64,000 nt of DNA from contig CAYWYG010000001.1 in the NCBI GenBank assembly GCA_964462335.1, positions 1 through 64,000 of the forward strand, given 5' to 3'. A program made the translations under genes and the position numbers. Origin of the DNA: JAPUDQ01 sp964462335 (GTDB taxonomy: Bacteria > Patescibacteriota > Saccharimonadia > Saccharimonadales > Saccharimonadaceae). This document shows, one piece after another, positions 25,643 through 33,389 of this stretch. Positions within the stretch are counted from its first letter, which is position 1, and each line of letters begins with the position of its first letter. The notes under the pieces were generated by a model, which saw only the letters and a program-made list of their open reading frames with translations, searched no databases and had not been told where the DNA came from.

Positions 25643-26191
25643 ATGAGTGAATCACCACACCATCAAGAGCTACGCCTCGAACAACGGTACGATCGTTTGA
25701 CGGCTGAGGAGATTATACATCGTGCGAGCGCACTAGTGGGAGAAAGCCGTGTATATATCCGGACTGTCTTTGATAGTTTGAGGCGTGCATGCGAGAAGCA
25801 TATTCTCGCAAACGACCTCGACAACGAGTACAAAAAAGCCCTCAGCTGCGTCATAGCGGCGAGTGAACACACCCGCTATGCGTTTGGCGACTTTACACCT
25901 ATCCCATCTGTTGTGTTAGATGAAATTTCGAACGCAAAGCCTCCTGTTCGCGACATTATGTTTATCACAGCAGCAGCACAACACCATGTAGCAAGGTTAT
26001 GGCAAGCTAACATGGGTGAAGCTGCACCAGAAACACTTGCCGCGACAAGAAATACCACACTTATGACAATGCGCAGGATGTCGATGGTCGACATGCCCGA
26101 AGGTGGAAGACCTGTTCACTATGTAAGTCTTTTACCTGGTCAAGCATTACTGCATGGCCGTCCACTGTCAACCGTTGACGTTCAAATCTAA
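25643..26191 (+). CDS. Unrecognised protein between nusG and rplK
   Basis: A 182-residue soluble, mostly helical protein: acidic/basic N-terminal helices (LTAEEIIHRASALVGESR; VYIRTVFDSLRRACEKH), an Ala-rich middle, and a C-terminal segment with many Met. I know no family for it. It lies 49 nt after nusG and 134 nt before rplK, interrupting the normally contiguous nusG-rplK block, and rplK has its own promoter downstream of it. ATG 25643 has only weak RBS sequence upstream. Confidence 0.55.
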   Translation: MSESPHHQELRLEQRYDRLTAEEIIHRASALVGESRVYIRTVFDSLRRACEKHILANDLDNEYKKALSCVIAASEHTRYAFGDFTPIPSVVLDEISNAKPPVRDIMFITAAAQHHVARLWQANMGEAAPETLAATRNTTLMTMRRMSMVDMPEGGRPVHYVSLLPGQALLHGRPLSTVDVQI

Positions 26192-26199
26192 GGGTAAAA

Positions 26200-26228
26200 T
26201 TGACTAGTTTATCGAAATGCGCTACAAT
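26200..26228 (+). promoter_or_regulatory. Promoter of rplK
   Basis: TTGACT (26200-26205), a 17-nt spacer and TACAAT (26223-26228), followed by a roughly 90-nt leader. Confidence 0.6.
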
Positions 26229-26280
26229 CGACCACTGTTACGCACATGAAATATCAATTTTATGAAGGTTTTGGAGCTTC

Positions 26281-26315
26281 ATTCTAGCATCTAGAATCCA
26301 GAATCTAGCATCTAA
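26281..26315 (+). repeat. Heptamer-phased array in the rplK leader
   Basis: Five exact 7-nt units: attctag, catctag, aatccag, aatctag, catctaa. The ctag cores make it partly palindromic. It ends at the Shine-Dalgarno (aagga) of rplK. Confidence 0.6.
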
Positions 26316-26325
26316 GGATATACGT

Positions 26326-26751
26326 ATGGCCAAAAAAATCATAGGTAACCTCAAATTCCGCGTCCCTGGTGGTCGTGCAACGGCTGGTCCACCAGTCGGT
26401 AGCACCCTCGGCCAATGGGGTCTCAACATGATGGATTTTATCAATCCATTTAATGACGCAACCAAAGAATACAATGGCAAAGATGTCATCGTCCACTTGC
26501 AGGTCTACGAAGACCGCACCTTTACGTGGAAATGTCTCGGTCAGCCAGTCGATGAACTGATCAAAGAAAAGACTGGTATCAAAGCTGGTTCAGGCAAGCC
26601 TCACACCGACAAAGTAGGCAAGATCACTCGTGCACAACTCGAAGAGATCGCTGAGATCAAGATGAAGCAGCTCAACGCCAACGATCTCGACGCCGCTGTC
26701 AAGATCGTCGCCGGTACTGCCCGTAGTATGGGTGTGACGGTCGAAAAATAA
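26326..26751 (+). CDS. rplK: Ribosomal protein uL11
   Basis: The 141-residue protein has the L11 N-terminal proline-rich region GGRATAGPPVGSTLGQWGLN and the C-terminal rRNA-binding domain ending IVAGTARSMGVTVE. Aagga precedes the ATG. In most bacteria rplA follows directly; here cdsA on the other strand separates the two. Confidence 0.97.
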   Translation: MAKKIIGNLKFRVPGGRATAGPPVGSTLGQWGLNMMDFINPFNDATKEYNGKDVIVHLQVYEDRTFTWKCLGQPVDELIKEKTGIKAGSGKPHTDKVGKITRAQLEEIAEIKMKQLNANDLDAAVKIVAGTARSMGVTVEK

Positions 26752-26767
26752 TAACCTATTGAAACGC

Positions 26768-26799
26768 AAAATTACCCCTTGTACATGAGGGGTAATTTT
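26768..26799 (+). terminator. Intrinsic terminator after rplK
   Basis: Twelve-bp stem aaaattacccct / aggggtaatttt with an 8-nt loop; the T-rich 3' arm supplies the U-tract. The A-rich 5' arm makes it bidirectional, serving cdsA as well. Confidence 0.75.
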
Positions 26800-26813
26800 A
26801 TGTTCAGGGTAGT

Positions 26814-26839
26814 CCTGGGTGCTTATTCAAGCACCCAGG
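26814..26839. terminator. 11-bp hairpin between rplK and cdsA
   Basis: Perfect arms 26814-26824 and 26829-26839 around attc, with no T-run on either strand. It lies just after the cdsA stop on the minus strand and may protect or end that mRNA. Confidence 0.45.
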
Positions 26840-26846
26840 CTGATCC

Positions 26847-27509
26847 CTACCTTGCATGCTTACGCAAACGCAAGACGACGAGCAGGATTACGCCGACGAC
26901 GGAGCTACGGAGCAGACTGTCGACACGGTCGGTCCACCCGCCATGCTCGCCAAGCGCTCCTCCGACATCTTTGATGTCGATGTCACGCTTCATCTGGCTC
27001 TCCTGCAGGTCTCCGGCGACGGCGACAACATTCACGATGAGACCAAAGACGATTCGGAGAGGGAGGGGTATAAAGCTTCGGGAGAATCGCGAGAAAAACC
27101 ACGTACCTGCCGCGACACCGATAATCGCACCCTCCCATGACTTATTGGGTGAGTAGCGTGACAACCCCTTGGTGAACACCTTCTTGCCAAAGAGCATGCC
27201 GCCGATGTTTGCGAAAATATCGTTTGCAATGGCTCCTAGGCTGACCGCGAGCGTCATAGGAAGGTTTACTACACGAGTTATCATTGCCGCACTGAAGCCA
27301 GTAACGACAAATGCCTTCTCGCGGCTGATATATACACGATAACCGTGCATACGCTCGAGACCTGTCAGCTCCTGCCAGCACTTCACCCCGACGTAGGCGA
27401 TGAGCAACGCGAAGGTCAATGGCGACAGTAACGTTGCCATCAGCGCAGCAGCAAAGAGAGGCAGGGCAACCGTCGCCTTTTTTGCGAGCTTGGTGTAGGA
27501 CGGAGACAT
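26847..27509 (-). CDS. cdsA: Phosphatidate cytidylyltransferase
   Basis: The 220-residue membrane enzyme has several TM helices and the C-terminal CDP-alcohol synthase signature: SQMKRDIDIKDVGGALGEHG followed by GWTDRVDSL. SPNKSWEGAIIG (metal site) precedes it. It makes CDP-diacylglycerol for phospholipid synthesis. It is somewhat shorter than E. coli CdsA (285). A purine-rich RBS (gaaagggg) precedes the ATG. It sits alone on the minus strand between rplK and rplA. Confidence 0.9.
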   Translation of the reverse strand: MSPSYTKLAKKATVALPLFAAALMATLLSPLTFALLIAYVGVKCWQELTGLERMHGYRVYISREKAFVVTGFSAAMITRVVNLPMTLAVSLGAIANDIFANIGGMLFGKKVFTKGLSRYSPNKSWEGAIIGVAAGTWFFSRFSRSFIPLPLRIVFGLIVNVVAVAGDLQESQMKRDIDIKDVGGALGEHGGWTDRVDSLLRSSVVGVILLVVLRLRKHAR

Positions 27510-27623
27510 TTATGACCCCTTTCACGGGTGATGTCAGTTGTTAAGGTAGAGTTCAACTCGTATAGTAGCAAACGCGTCGCAGTTCTCAAACCATATACAA
27601 TATGATTTTTGACTAACTGATGA

Positions 27624-27629
27624 TATAAT
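27624..27629 (+). promoter_or_regulatory. Extended -10 of rplA, followed by a paired leader
   Basis: TGA-TATAAT (hexamer 27624-27629) begins a roughly 70-nt leader in which tcagatat (about 27633) can pair with atatcatctga (about 27661), a possible autoregulatory site for L1. The -35 region is not recognisable. Confidence 0.45.
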
Positions 27630-27701
27630 CTGTCAGATATAACTATAACTTTGTGGGACCATATCATCTGATATTGGGTTTGTACCACGAAAGGATTGAT
27701 C

Positions 27702-28703
27702 ATGGCCAAGAAAGCCGAACTGCTCGAGCGAGCACATACACTAAAACTTGACGTCAGCGCCAAAAACACCATCGCGGAGATAGAGGCTGCCTTGCAGTCA
27801 GCAGAAGGTGAGAAAAAGAAGGAAGATGGAAGAGAAGTTATCGCAGAGCGCAAAGCCGACGTAGCAAAAGCCGGCAAACGAAGTGAAAAAGCTCTCCACG
27901 AAGCCGAAGAACACGCCGACAAAGAAGCCCGAAAAGCGGCTCACGACACAACCCCTCAGTCAGACACCGTAGCGCACCACAAAAAAGGCGCCGCACCCAA
28001 AGTCCGTCCGCATCACGAGCGCAAAGGTAAAAAATACCGCGACGCCTATGCCAAAATTGACCATAGCAAATCCTACGCATTGGCAGAAGCGCTTGAGCTT
28101 GCTGTCAGCACTAGCCCTGCCAAATTCGACGCAAGTGTCGAAGCTCATGTCGTCCTTGGTGTCGATCCGCGTCAAGCTGATCAGAATATTCGCGCCACCG
28201 TGGCACTGCCTCACGGTACTGGTAAAACATTGCGTGTCGCTGCGTTTGTGCCGAGTGATGAAGTCGACGCTGCAACCAAAGCTGGTGCAGATGTCGCAGG
28301 TGAAGAAGCAATCGTCGCACTGCTTGATGCAGAAAAGCTTGATTTTGACATCCTCGTCGCGACCCCGGCACTCATGCCGAAACTCGGTAAATACGCTCGA
28401 CTACTTGGTCCACGCGGCCTTATGCCAAACCCCAAAAGTGGCACAGTCAGTACCAACGCTGCCAAAGCTGTCAAAGAAGCCAAAGGCGGCAAGGTTGAAT
28501 ACCGCGTCGACAAACAATCGATCGTGCACCTCTCTGTCGGCAAAGTTAGCTTTGGTGGTAGCAAGCTGGCCGACAATGCCAATGCGTTCTTTACTAGCCT
28601 CCAAGGTGCTAAACCGAGCTCTATCAAAGGCATCTACATCCAATCAGTTCACGTCACCACTACCATGGGCCCTAGCGTGAAAGTCGATCCATCATCACTT
28701 TAA
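27702..28703 (+). CDS. rplA: Ribosomal protein uL1 with long N-terminal extension
   Basis: I start it at ATG 27702 (aaagga upstream), giving 333 residues; uL1 usually has about 230. Residues about 105-333 are standard L1, including KYRDAYAKIDHSKSYALAEA and LGPRGLMPNPKSGTV. The first 100 residues are additional: a short helical unit (AELLERAHTLKLDVSAKN, resembling Rho-N/SAP-type nucleic-acid-binding helices) and a highly charged Lys/Glu/Ala/His linker. The extension is in frame and has the same codon style, so it is not a start artefact. It may bind nucleic acid or another subunit. Confidence 0.9.
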   Translation: MAKKAELLERAHTLKLDVSAKNTIAEIEAALQSAEGEKKKEDGREVIAERKADVAKAGKRSEKALHEAEEHADKEARKAAHDTTPQSDTVAHHKKGAAPKVRPHHERKGKKYRDAYAKIDHSKSYALAEALELAVSTSPAKFDASVEAHVVLGVDPRQADQNIRATVALPHGTGKTLRVAAFVPSDEVDAATKAGADVAGEEAIVALLDAEKLDFDILVATPALMPKLGKYARLLGPRGLMPNPKSGTVSTNAAKAVKEAKGGKVEYRVDKQSIVHLSVGKVSFGGSKLADNANAFFTSLQGAKPSSIKGIYIQSVHVTTTMGPSVKVDPSSL

Positions 28704-28720
28704 TAACGACCATCTCATAC

Positions 28721-28747
28721 AAAACTCCGTACAGGCTGCGGAGTTTT
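28721..28747 (+). terminator. Intrinsic terminator after rplA
   Basis: Stem aaaactccg / cggagtttt (28721-28729 with 28739-28747), 9-nt loop; the 3' arm ends in TTTT. Confidence 0.75.
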
Positions 28748-28784
28748 GATATGATAGATATATCAAACATGATCGGAGCACACG

Positions 28785-28901
28785 ATGCAACCAGACGAGA
28801 TAAACAACGCGCCAGCTGACGCCGACGGTTACTACGGCGACGAAGACGGCGATAGCGAAGTCGACCTCAGCTTCCTCGATGATGACACCAGCGAAGAGTA
28901 G
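28785..28901 (+). CDS. 38-residue highly acidic microprotein
   Basis: The frame begins MQPDEINNAPADADGYYG and ends FLDDDTSEE; 15 of its 38 residues are Asp or Glu and none is Lys or Arg. A Shine-Dalgarno GGAG (28775-28778) is well spaced before ATG 28785, and the TAG stop is 7 nt upstream of the next gene's ATG (28909), suggesting coupled translation with the glycosyltransferase. Strong acidity and an operon position argue for a real product, perhaps a modulator of the enzyme or of a basic partner. I know no family. Confidence 0.55.
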   Translation: MQPDEINNAPADADGYYGDEDGDSEVDLSFLDDDTSEE

Positions 28902-28908
28902 AGGCGGT

Positions 28909-30093
28909 ATGAAGCGCTTGAAGATTGGGGTGGTCGTGCCCCATATTTTCATGCACCGCGATATTTTACCTCGAGTCATTTTTTCACCAGGACACCTCGC
29001 GGTCGATCTCGTCAACGGGCTACACGCTCTCGGGCATGACGTGACGTTATTTTCACCAGGACCAGTTGAGGTAACGTGCCGCAATATCACAGCAGACCTC
29101 ACGTTATTTCAGGCAGAGCTAGACCGTCGTGGCGACACTTATGTTGACTTACTGCGTAAACACCCGATGACATTTGTCACGCTCGCTCGCCAAGTCCAAT
29201 CTGAGTTGATCGCCCACGCATACAAGATGGCAAATGACGGTCAGCTCGATATCATCCATATGTATACCAACGAAGAAGAAATCGGCTACACGTTTGCGCG
29301 TCTCTGTCGCAAGCCAGTGGTATTTACTCATCACGACCCATTCAATTTTCTCGTACGCTACAAATCGATTATGTCGCGGTACAAAGACCTCAACTGGATC
29401 AGCATTAGCTACGCCCAGCGTGCCAGTATGCCGCCCGATACCCACTGGGTCGGCAACGTCTATCATGGACTCAATGAGCCGAAACTCACCCCTGTTGAGT
29501 ACCCATCCCGAGATTATTTCGCCTATATCGGCCGCATCATCCAGCCCAAAGGTGTTCACCTCGCTATCGCCGCTGTCAAGAAATATAACGAGACCGCCGA
29601 CACACCGCTCCGGCTGAAAATCGCCGGCAAGCACTATAGCGAAGAAGGCAATGATAATTACTGGCGCACCGTCATCGAACCCGAACTATGCGACATGATA
29701 GAGTACGTCGGTTTTATCGACACACCCGAAGCTAAACGCAATTTCCTCGGCAACGCCCGCGCACTGCTCGTCCCATCGCTCTTTGACGAGCCGTTTGGTA
29801 TGGTCACGCTCGAAGCTTTCGCCTGCGCTACGCCCGTCGTCGCCCTCGACTCCGGCGCATTGCCCGAAGTCATAGACAGTGGCGTGACAGGCTACATTGT
29901 GCAAAAGTGCAACGATGAAGCTACAACTATTGATGGTATGTCACGCGCATTGCACGACGGTGCTGCTTTAAATCCTGCGGCATGTCGGCGGGTATGTGAA
30001 GAAGACTATTCTACCGATAATATGGTCGCCAACTATGAGCAAATCTACTATACAATTACTAAGTCAGTTTTGATCCGCGGGTGTGATTGGTAG
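28909..30093 (+). CDS. GT4 family glycosyltransferase
   Basis: I start at ATG 28909 (MKRLKIGVVVPHIF), which has ggcgg upstream and follows the microprotein stop, rather than the in-frame ATG 30 nt earlier that overlaps it. The 394-residue GT-B enzyme has SPGHLAVDLVNGLHALGHDV in the acceptor domain, YIGRIIQPKGVHLAIAAVKK and the donor motif DEPFGMVTLEAFACATPVV. It transfers a sugar from a nucleotide donor to an unknown acceptor. The 3' end overlaps the convergent thyA by 46 nt. Confidence 0.88.
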   Translation: MKRLKIGVVVPHIFMHRDILPRVIFSPGHLAVDLVNGLHALGHDVTLFSPGPVEVTCRNITADLTLFQAELDRRGDTYVDLLRKHPMTFVTLARQVQSELIAHAYKMANDGQLDIIHMYTNEEEIGYTFARLCRKPVVFTHHDPFNFLVRYKSIMSRYKDLNWISISYAQRASMPPDTHWVGNVYHGLNEPKLTPVEYPSRDYFAYIGRIIQPKGVHLAIAAVKKYNETADTPLRLKIAGKHYSEEGNDNYWRTVIEPELCDMIEYVGFIDTPEAKRNFLGNARALLVPSLFDEPFGMVTLEAFACATPVVALDSGALPEVIDSGVTGYIVQKCNDEATTIDGMSRALHDGAALNPAACRRVCEEDYSTDNMVANYEQIYYTITKSVLIRGCDW

Positions 30094-30863
30094 TTTTCGA
30101 GCACAAAATGTTCTTCACGAAAGTCGTCGATGTTTTTGACATCACCAATTATCTTGAGCCGCGGAAGAGGGTAGGGGGTACGGGTGATTTGCTCGCGCGC
30201 GACGTCAACGTGGTTTTTGTAAAGGTGAGCTGAGCCGGCTGAGATGATCAACTCGCGCGCTTCGAGACCAGTGATATGCGCCACCATATGCAGTAGCATG
30301 GCGTACTGCGCGATATTAAACGGTGCACCGAGGAAGACATCCCAGCTGCGCTGATAGAGATGGAGCCGTAATTTACCTTTGGTCACGTCAAATTGAAACA
30401 TCGTGTGACACGGCGGCAAGCGCATCTCATCGAGCTCGCCGGCATTCCAGGCGCTCACGATGATCGCTTTGCTGTCGGGATTGGTGCGGATCTGCTCGAT
30501 CGCCCATGCAAGCTGATCAAACTCTGTGCCGTCTGGCCGCTGCCAGTGACGCCATTGCACGCCGTAGACACGACCGAGATCAGTCTTCCCCTCGTGCAAA
30601 AATCCATCCCAGTAGTGTATCTTGTGCTCATGCAGATAGCCGACTTCTGAACTACCAGATATGAACCATAGGAGTTCATGGAGCAATATCTTGAACGGCA
30701 TTTTTTTGGTCGTCAGCAATGGGAAGCCATAGCGCATATCAAACCGTAACTGCGCGCCAAAGATACTCGTAATATCGTGGATGCCGCGTGTTTTTTTCGT
30801 CTTGCCTTCATCGATGATGCGTTGCATGAGCTCGAGGTACTGGTATTCTGGGTGTCGTTTCAT
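30048..30863 (-). CDS. thyA: Thymidylate synthase
   Basis: The 271-residue enzyme has the folate/nucleotide site residues in order: RGIHDITSIFGAQLRFD, LLTTKKMPFKILLHELLWF, the catalytic C152 in LPPCHTMFQFDV, RSWDVFLGAPFNIAQYA and SAHLYKNHVDVA. It methylates dUMP using methylene-THF, coupling it to FolA of the same operon. The start overlaps the dCMP deaminase stop by 4 nt. Confidence 0.96.
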   Translation of the reverse strand: MKRHPEYQYLELMQRIIDEGKTKKTRGIHDITSIFGAQLRFDMRYGFPLLTTKKMPFKILLHELLWFISGSSEVGYLHEHKIHYWDGFLHEGKTDLGRVYGVQWRHWQRPDGTEFDQLAWAIEQIRTNPDSKAIIVSAWNAGELDEMRLPPCHTMFQFDVTKGKLRLHLYQRSWDVFLGAPFNIAQYAMLLHMVAHITGLEARELIISAGSAHLYKNHVDVAREQITRTPYPLPRLKIIGDVKNIDDFREEHFVLENYQSHPRIKTDLVIV

Positions 30864-31282
30864 CGCTCCTCCTTGAGATGGTGAGTCGCGATCCCTGCGC
30901 CATGCAATATATCAAGCGAAGCCTTGTCCCACCACTCGTAGAGATACACAAGGTTCGTTATACCTGACGTCGCAATACGTGTCGCGCAGGCGAGGCAGGG
31001 CGACATAGTAACAAATAGTGTCGAACCGGCTACGTCGATAGCATTTGTCTGTGCCGCCGTCAGCGCCGCAATCTCCGCATGAATTACCTCTGGTCGCGTT
31101 ACCAATTTTCCATCCACGACATACTCCATCGGCTCACCAGTCGGGTTATAATTGATGCCACTTGATATGATCGCATCGTTTTTAATCACGAAGCAGGCAA
31201 CACCACCTAGCTGGGCCTGTGATACTCTCGCAAGTTTCTTAAGCGGCTTGAGAAACTGGTAGCAGGTAGGTATATCACGCAT
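30860..31282 (-). CDS. dCMP/cytidine deaminase family protein
   Basis: I choose ATG 31282, whose 8-nt overlap (ATGCGTGA) with the HIT stop is a typical coupling junction, giving 140 residues. The zinc deaminase motifs are HAEIAAL (His ligand and catalytic Glu) and MSPCLACA (two Cys ligands). The position between folA and thyA points to dCMP deaminase producing dUMP for ThyA. A longer start (31348) is possible but runs far into the HIT gene. Confidence 0.82.
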   Translation of the reverse strand: MRDIPTCYQFLKPLKKLARVSQAQLGGVACFVIKNDAIISSGINYNPTGEPMEYVVDGKLVTRPEVIHAEIAALTAAQTNAIDVAGSTLFVTMSPCLACATRIATSGITNLVYLYEWWDKASLDILHGAGIATHHLKEER

Positions 31283-31820
31283 ACTTTTGTCCATAGCGTT
31301 TGGCGAGTTTGCGCAATTTGTCAGATTGCGAACGATATCTTTCGGCATTTTCGTAAGGCGTGCTCGAAAGTACTTTGTAATGCCAAGTACTTAGGTCTGG
31401 ACTATCAAATGGAATGCAGTGAAAATGCAAATGCTCGACTGTGCTCTGTGCCGTGACGCCGTCTTTCTGGACGATCTGCATGCCTTTGACGCCATGGACT
31501 TCTCGGATCATTTTCTTGGCAATATAGAACATCTTGCGCATCGTCTCCCACTCGTTCGGCGTTAATTCTTTGACCGACCGCACATGGCGACGGGGAATCA
31601 CCAGCAGATGCCCATCGACGTAGGCATACGCTGGTACGGTCATATAGACGTCGTTTTCGACGTAGACCTCGTGATGACCCTCGGCCGTATCATGATCGCA
31701 AAACACACAGCGTCCCACCGTCTGCCATATTTGGTCGTATGCGCCCGTGGTACGCGCAACGCGGTATGCCTCTTCCTGATCTAACTGCTGCTTCGTCAAT
31801 CTTCCTTCTTCATTCATCAT
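31275..31820 (-). CDS. HIT family nucleotide hydrolase/transferase
   Basis: The 181-residue protein has the HIT triad VEHLHFHCIPF and upstream CVFCDHDTAEGHHEVYVEND and HLLVIPRRHVRSVKEL blocks. The cysteine pair CxxC is kept. Such proteins act on nucleoside phosphate conjugates (Ap4A, AMP-lysine and similar). The start codon lies inside a heptamer array: the complement aatgatgaatgaagaaggaag encodes MMNEEGR, and either ATG (31820 or 31817) can serve. Confidence 0.85.
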   Translation of the reverse strand: MMNEEGRLTKQQLDQEEAYRVARTTGAYDQIWQTVGRCVFCDHDTAEGHHEVYVENDVYMTVPAYAYVDGHLLVIPRRHVRSVKELTPNEWETMRKMFYIAKKMIREVHGVKGMQIVQKDGVTAQSTVEHLHFHCIPFDSPDLSTWHYKVLSSTPYENAERYRSQSDKLRKLAKRYGQKYA

Positions 31821-31835
31821 TCTTCTTTCTATTTT
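31801..31835. repeat. Heptamer-phased array covering the HIT start codon
   Basis: Five 7-nt units on the plus strand: cttcctt, cttcatt, catcatt, cttcttt, ctatttt. It spans the junction between the nucleotidyltransferase stop (31829-31831) and the HIT start (31820), and contributes codons to both. Confidence 0.55.
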
Positions 31836-32389
31836 TCTTTAAGCGGTTCCTTGCGGTACTGCATGAAATCTTTGAGCACATCACTGAGGTGTCCACCGAT
31901 CGCACGCTGCAATATCTGAGTCGTCGAGATGCTTGTCGACTGACGGTCAACCACAATCACTTCACCGCCATATTTGGTGACGGTTGCGTACTCTTTGGAC
32001 GATTTGTAGTCGGCCGTCCAATCTTCTTTGACCGTGACATAGGTATCAGGGCGAAGCAGACCAAGTGTCGGTACGCAGCTCGGTTCGGGCAGGATCGTCA
32101 CAAAATCGACCGAGCGCAAAAACGTCAGCATCTCGGCACGGATCTTTTCATCAAGTATCGGCTTGTTCGGACCCTTGACGCTGCGGATGGCGGCATTACT
32201 GCTTACGCCGACGACAAGCACATCACCATATGCCCTCGCTTTTTCTAAGTAGCGGCACTGACCCGCGTGGATGAGGTCCCAACTTCCGGCAGTAAATACG
32301 ACTTTTTTGCCTTTGTCTTGCAGCTTTTCATGCAGCGTCAATAGATCACTCTGTGAGATCAGCCGCTTCCGCCACTCGTTACTCCCCAT
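31829..32389 (-). CDS. Cytidylyltransferase-like nucleotidyltransferase with HAGQ site
   Basis: I start at ATG 32389 (complement gggagatagat upstream), giving 186 residues. It belongs to the HIGH-superfamily nucleotidyltransferases of the RfaE2/TagD group: FTAGSWDLIHAGQCRYLEKA near residue 30 and the C-terminal STSISTTQIL. The last His of the HxGH catalytic motif is Gln (HAGQ), which would weaken or change chemistry. It follows the APH-type kinase gene by 22 nt, so the pair could phosphorylate an alcohol and activate it as a CDP or ADP conjugate. Substrate unknown. Confidence 0.75.
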   Translation of the reverse strand: MGSNEWRKRLISQSDLLTLHEKLQDKGKKVVFTAGSWDLIHAGQCRYLEKARAYGDVLVVGVSSNAAIRSVKGPNKPILDEKIRAEMLTFLRSVDFVTILPEPSCVPTLGLLRPDTYVTVKEDWTADYKSSKEYATVTKYGGEVIVVDRQSTSISTTQILQRAIGGHLSDVLKDFMQYRKEPLKEK

Positions 32390-32411
32390 ATCTATCTCCC
32401 GTTTATCCCTA

Positions 32412-33389
32412 TTATTGTAGCATCTGTCGCTGCACGAGTATATCTCTCGTCCGCACAAAATGGTGGTTTTTTTGCAACGATTCATAGGGGTTGTCGCGGA
32501 GAAACTTATAGAAATCATAGAGCAAAAATACGCTGATTAGCTGATCAACCCATTCCTGACGCAGAGAACCAGCCTGACCGCGTTTGTAGTAACCTGAATC
32601 AATAAAATATTTGATGATCTTGTCGGGCGGCTTGACGCTATCAACGAGTAAAAAGGCAAGTGTCCGTGCGATGTCAAACTCTCTCGGCCCACAGGCGGCC
32701 TTTTCGAGATCGAGTATGCCGCTCAGCTCCAAGGTGCCGAGCCGATATCGTCCGTTTCTCGCCGGCCGAAAAAGGACATTACCCCTGACAAAATCCATGT
32801 GGAGTGCACAGGTCGGTAGATCAGGGTGGTCTACCACAGCGGCATCACACCAAGTAAACACATGGTCGCGACAGCTCAGCTTGAGTTTATCAGCCATCGC
32901 CAACGCGACATCGTGACGTCGAAAATACTGCCGCATCGTCATCACGATGGTCTGATATTCGATCCGCACATCTGGCAGTCGCTCAGGGTAATCGACGAGT
33001 GCGCGATGTATATCACCGAGCGCCCAGCCGAGCAGCTTGAGGTGTTTCATGCTATACATCTCCCACGCAATCGTCTCGCCGGGCAGATGATGATAGAGAC
33101 AACCGTAGCGCGTGACAGTCTGGCTCTGTAGTTGCACGATCCGTTCATCTGCTGGCACCCGCACCGGCATGCCGCAATCATGGAGGTATCGCCCCATCAC
33201 ATTGACACGATGGATGAGGTCTACAATTCTGGGCTCGTGTTTATACAGTATGAGATTGCATAGACCTTGGTTAGTTTCGACGATATGGCTGACGTTACGA
33301 TAGCCAGATATAACCGTGACGAGGCTGCGAAAGTCTAGCCCATACGACATGATCACGCGTCGCAAGAGCGGTTCAGCCAGCACCTTCAT
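32412..33389 (-). CDS. APH / choline-kinase-type phosphotransferase
   Basis: The 325-residue kinase-like fold has the catalytic loop LHMDFVRGNVLF (HxDxxxxN) and metal site GILDLEKAACGPREFD, both intact. The N-terminal lobe has VISGYRNVSHIVET instead of a classical P-loop, as usual in this group. The start overlaps the folA stop by 4 nt and a nucleotidyltransferase gene follows by 22 nt. The group includes choline, ethanolamine, homoserine and aminoglycoside kinases; the neighbour makes an alcohol or sugar kinase in headgroup activation plausible. Confidence 0.78.
   Translation of the reverse strand: MKVLAEPLLRRVIMSYGLDFRSLVTVISGYRNVSHIVETNQGLCNLILYKHEPRIVDLIHRVNVMGRYLHDCGMPVRVPADERIVQLQSQTVTRYGCLYHHLPGETIAWEMYSMKHLKLLGWALGDIHRALVDYPERLPDVRIEYQTIVMTMRQYFRRHDVALAMADKLKLSCRDHVFTWCDAAVVDHPDLPTCALHMDFVRGNVLFRPARNGRYRLGTLELSGILDLEKAACGPREFDIARTLAFLLVDSVKPPDKIIKYFIDSGYYKRGQAGSLRQEWVDQLISVFLLYDFYKFLRDNPYESLQKNHHFVRTRDILVQRQMLQ

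Noticed and set aside
28879..30093. The earlier start of the GT4 gene at 28879
   Set aside because: It overlaps the acidic microprotein's end and lacks an RBS, while 28909 begins right at the conserved beta strand of the family.
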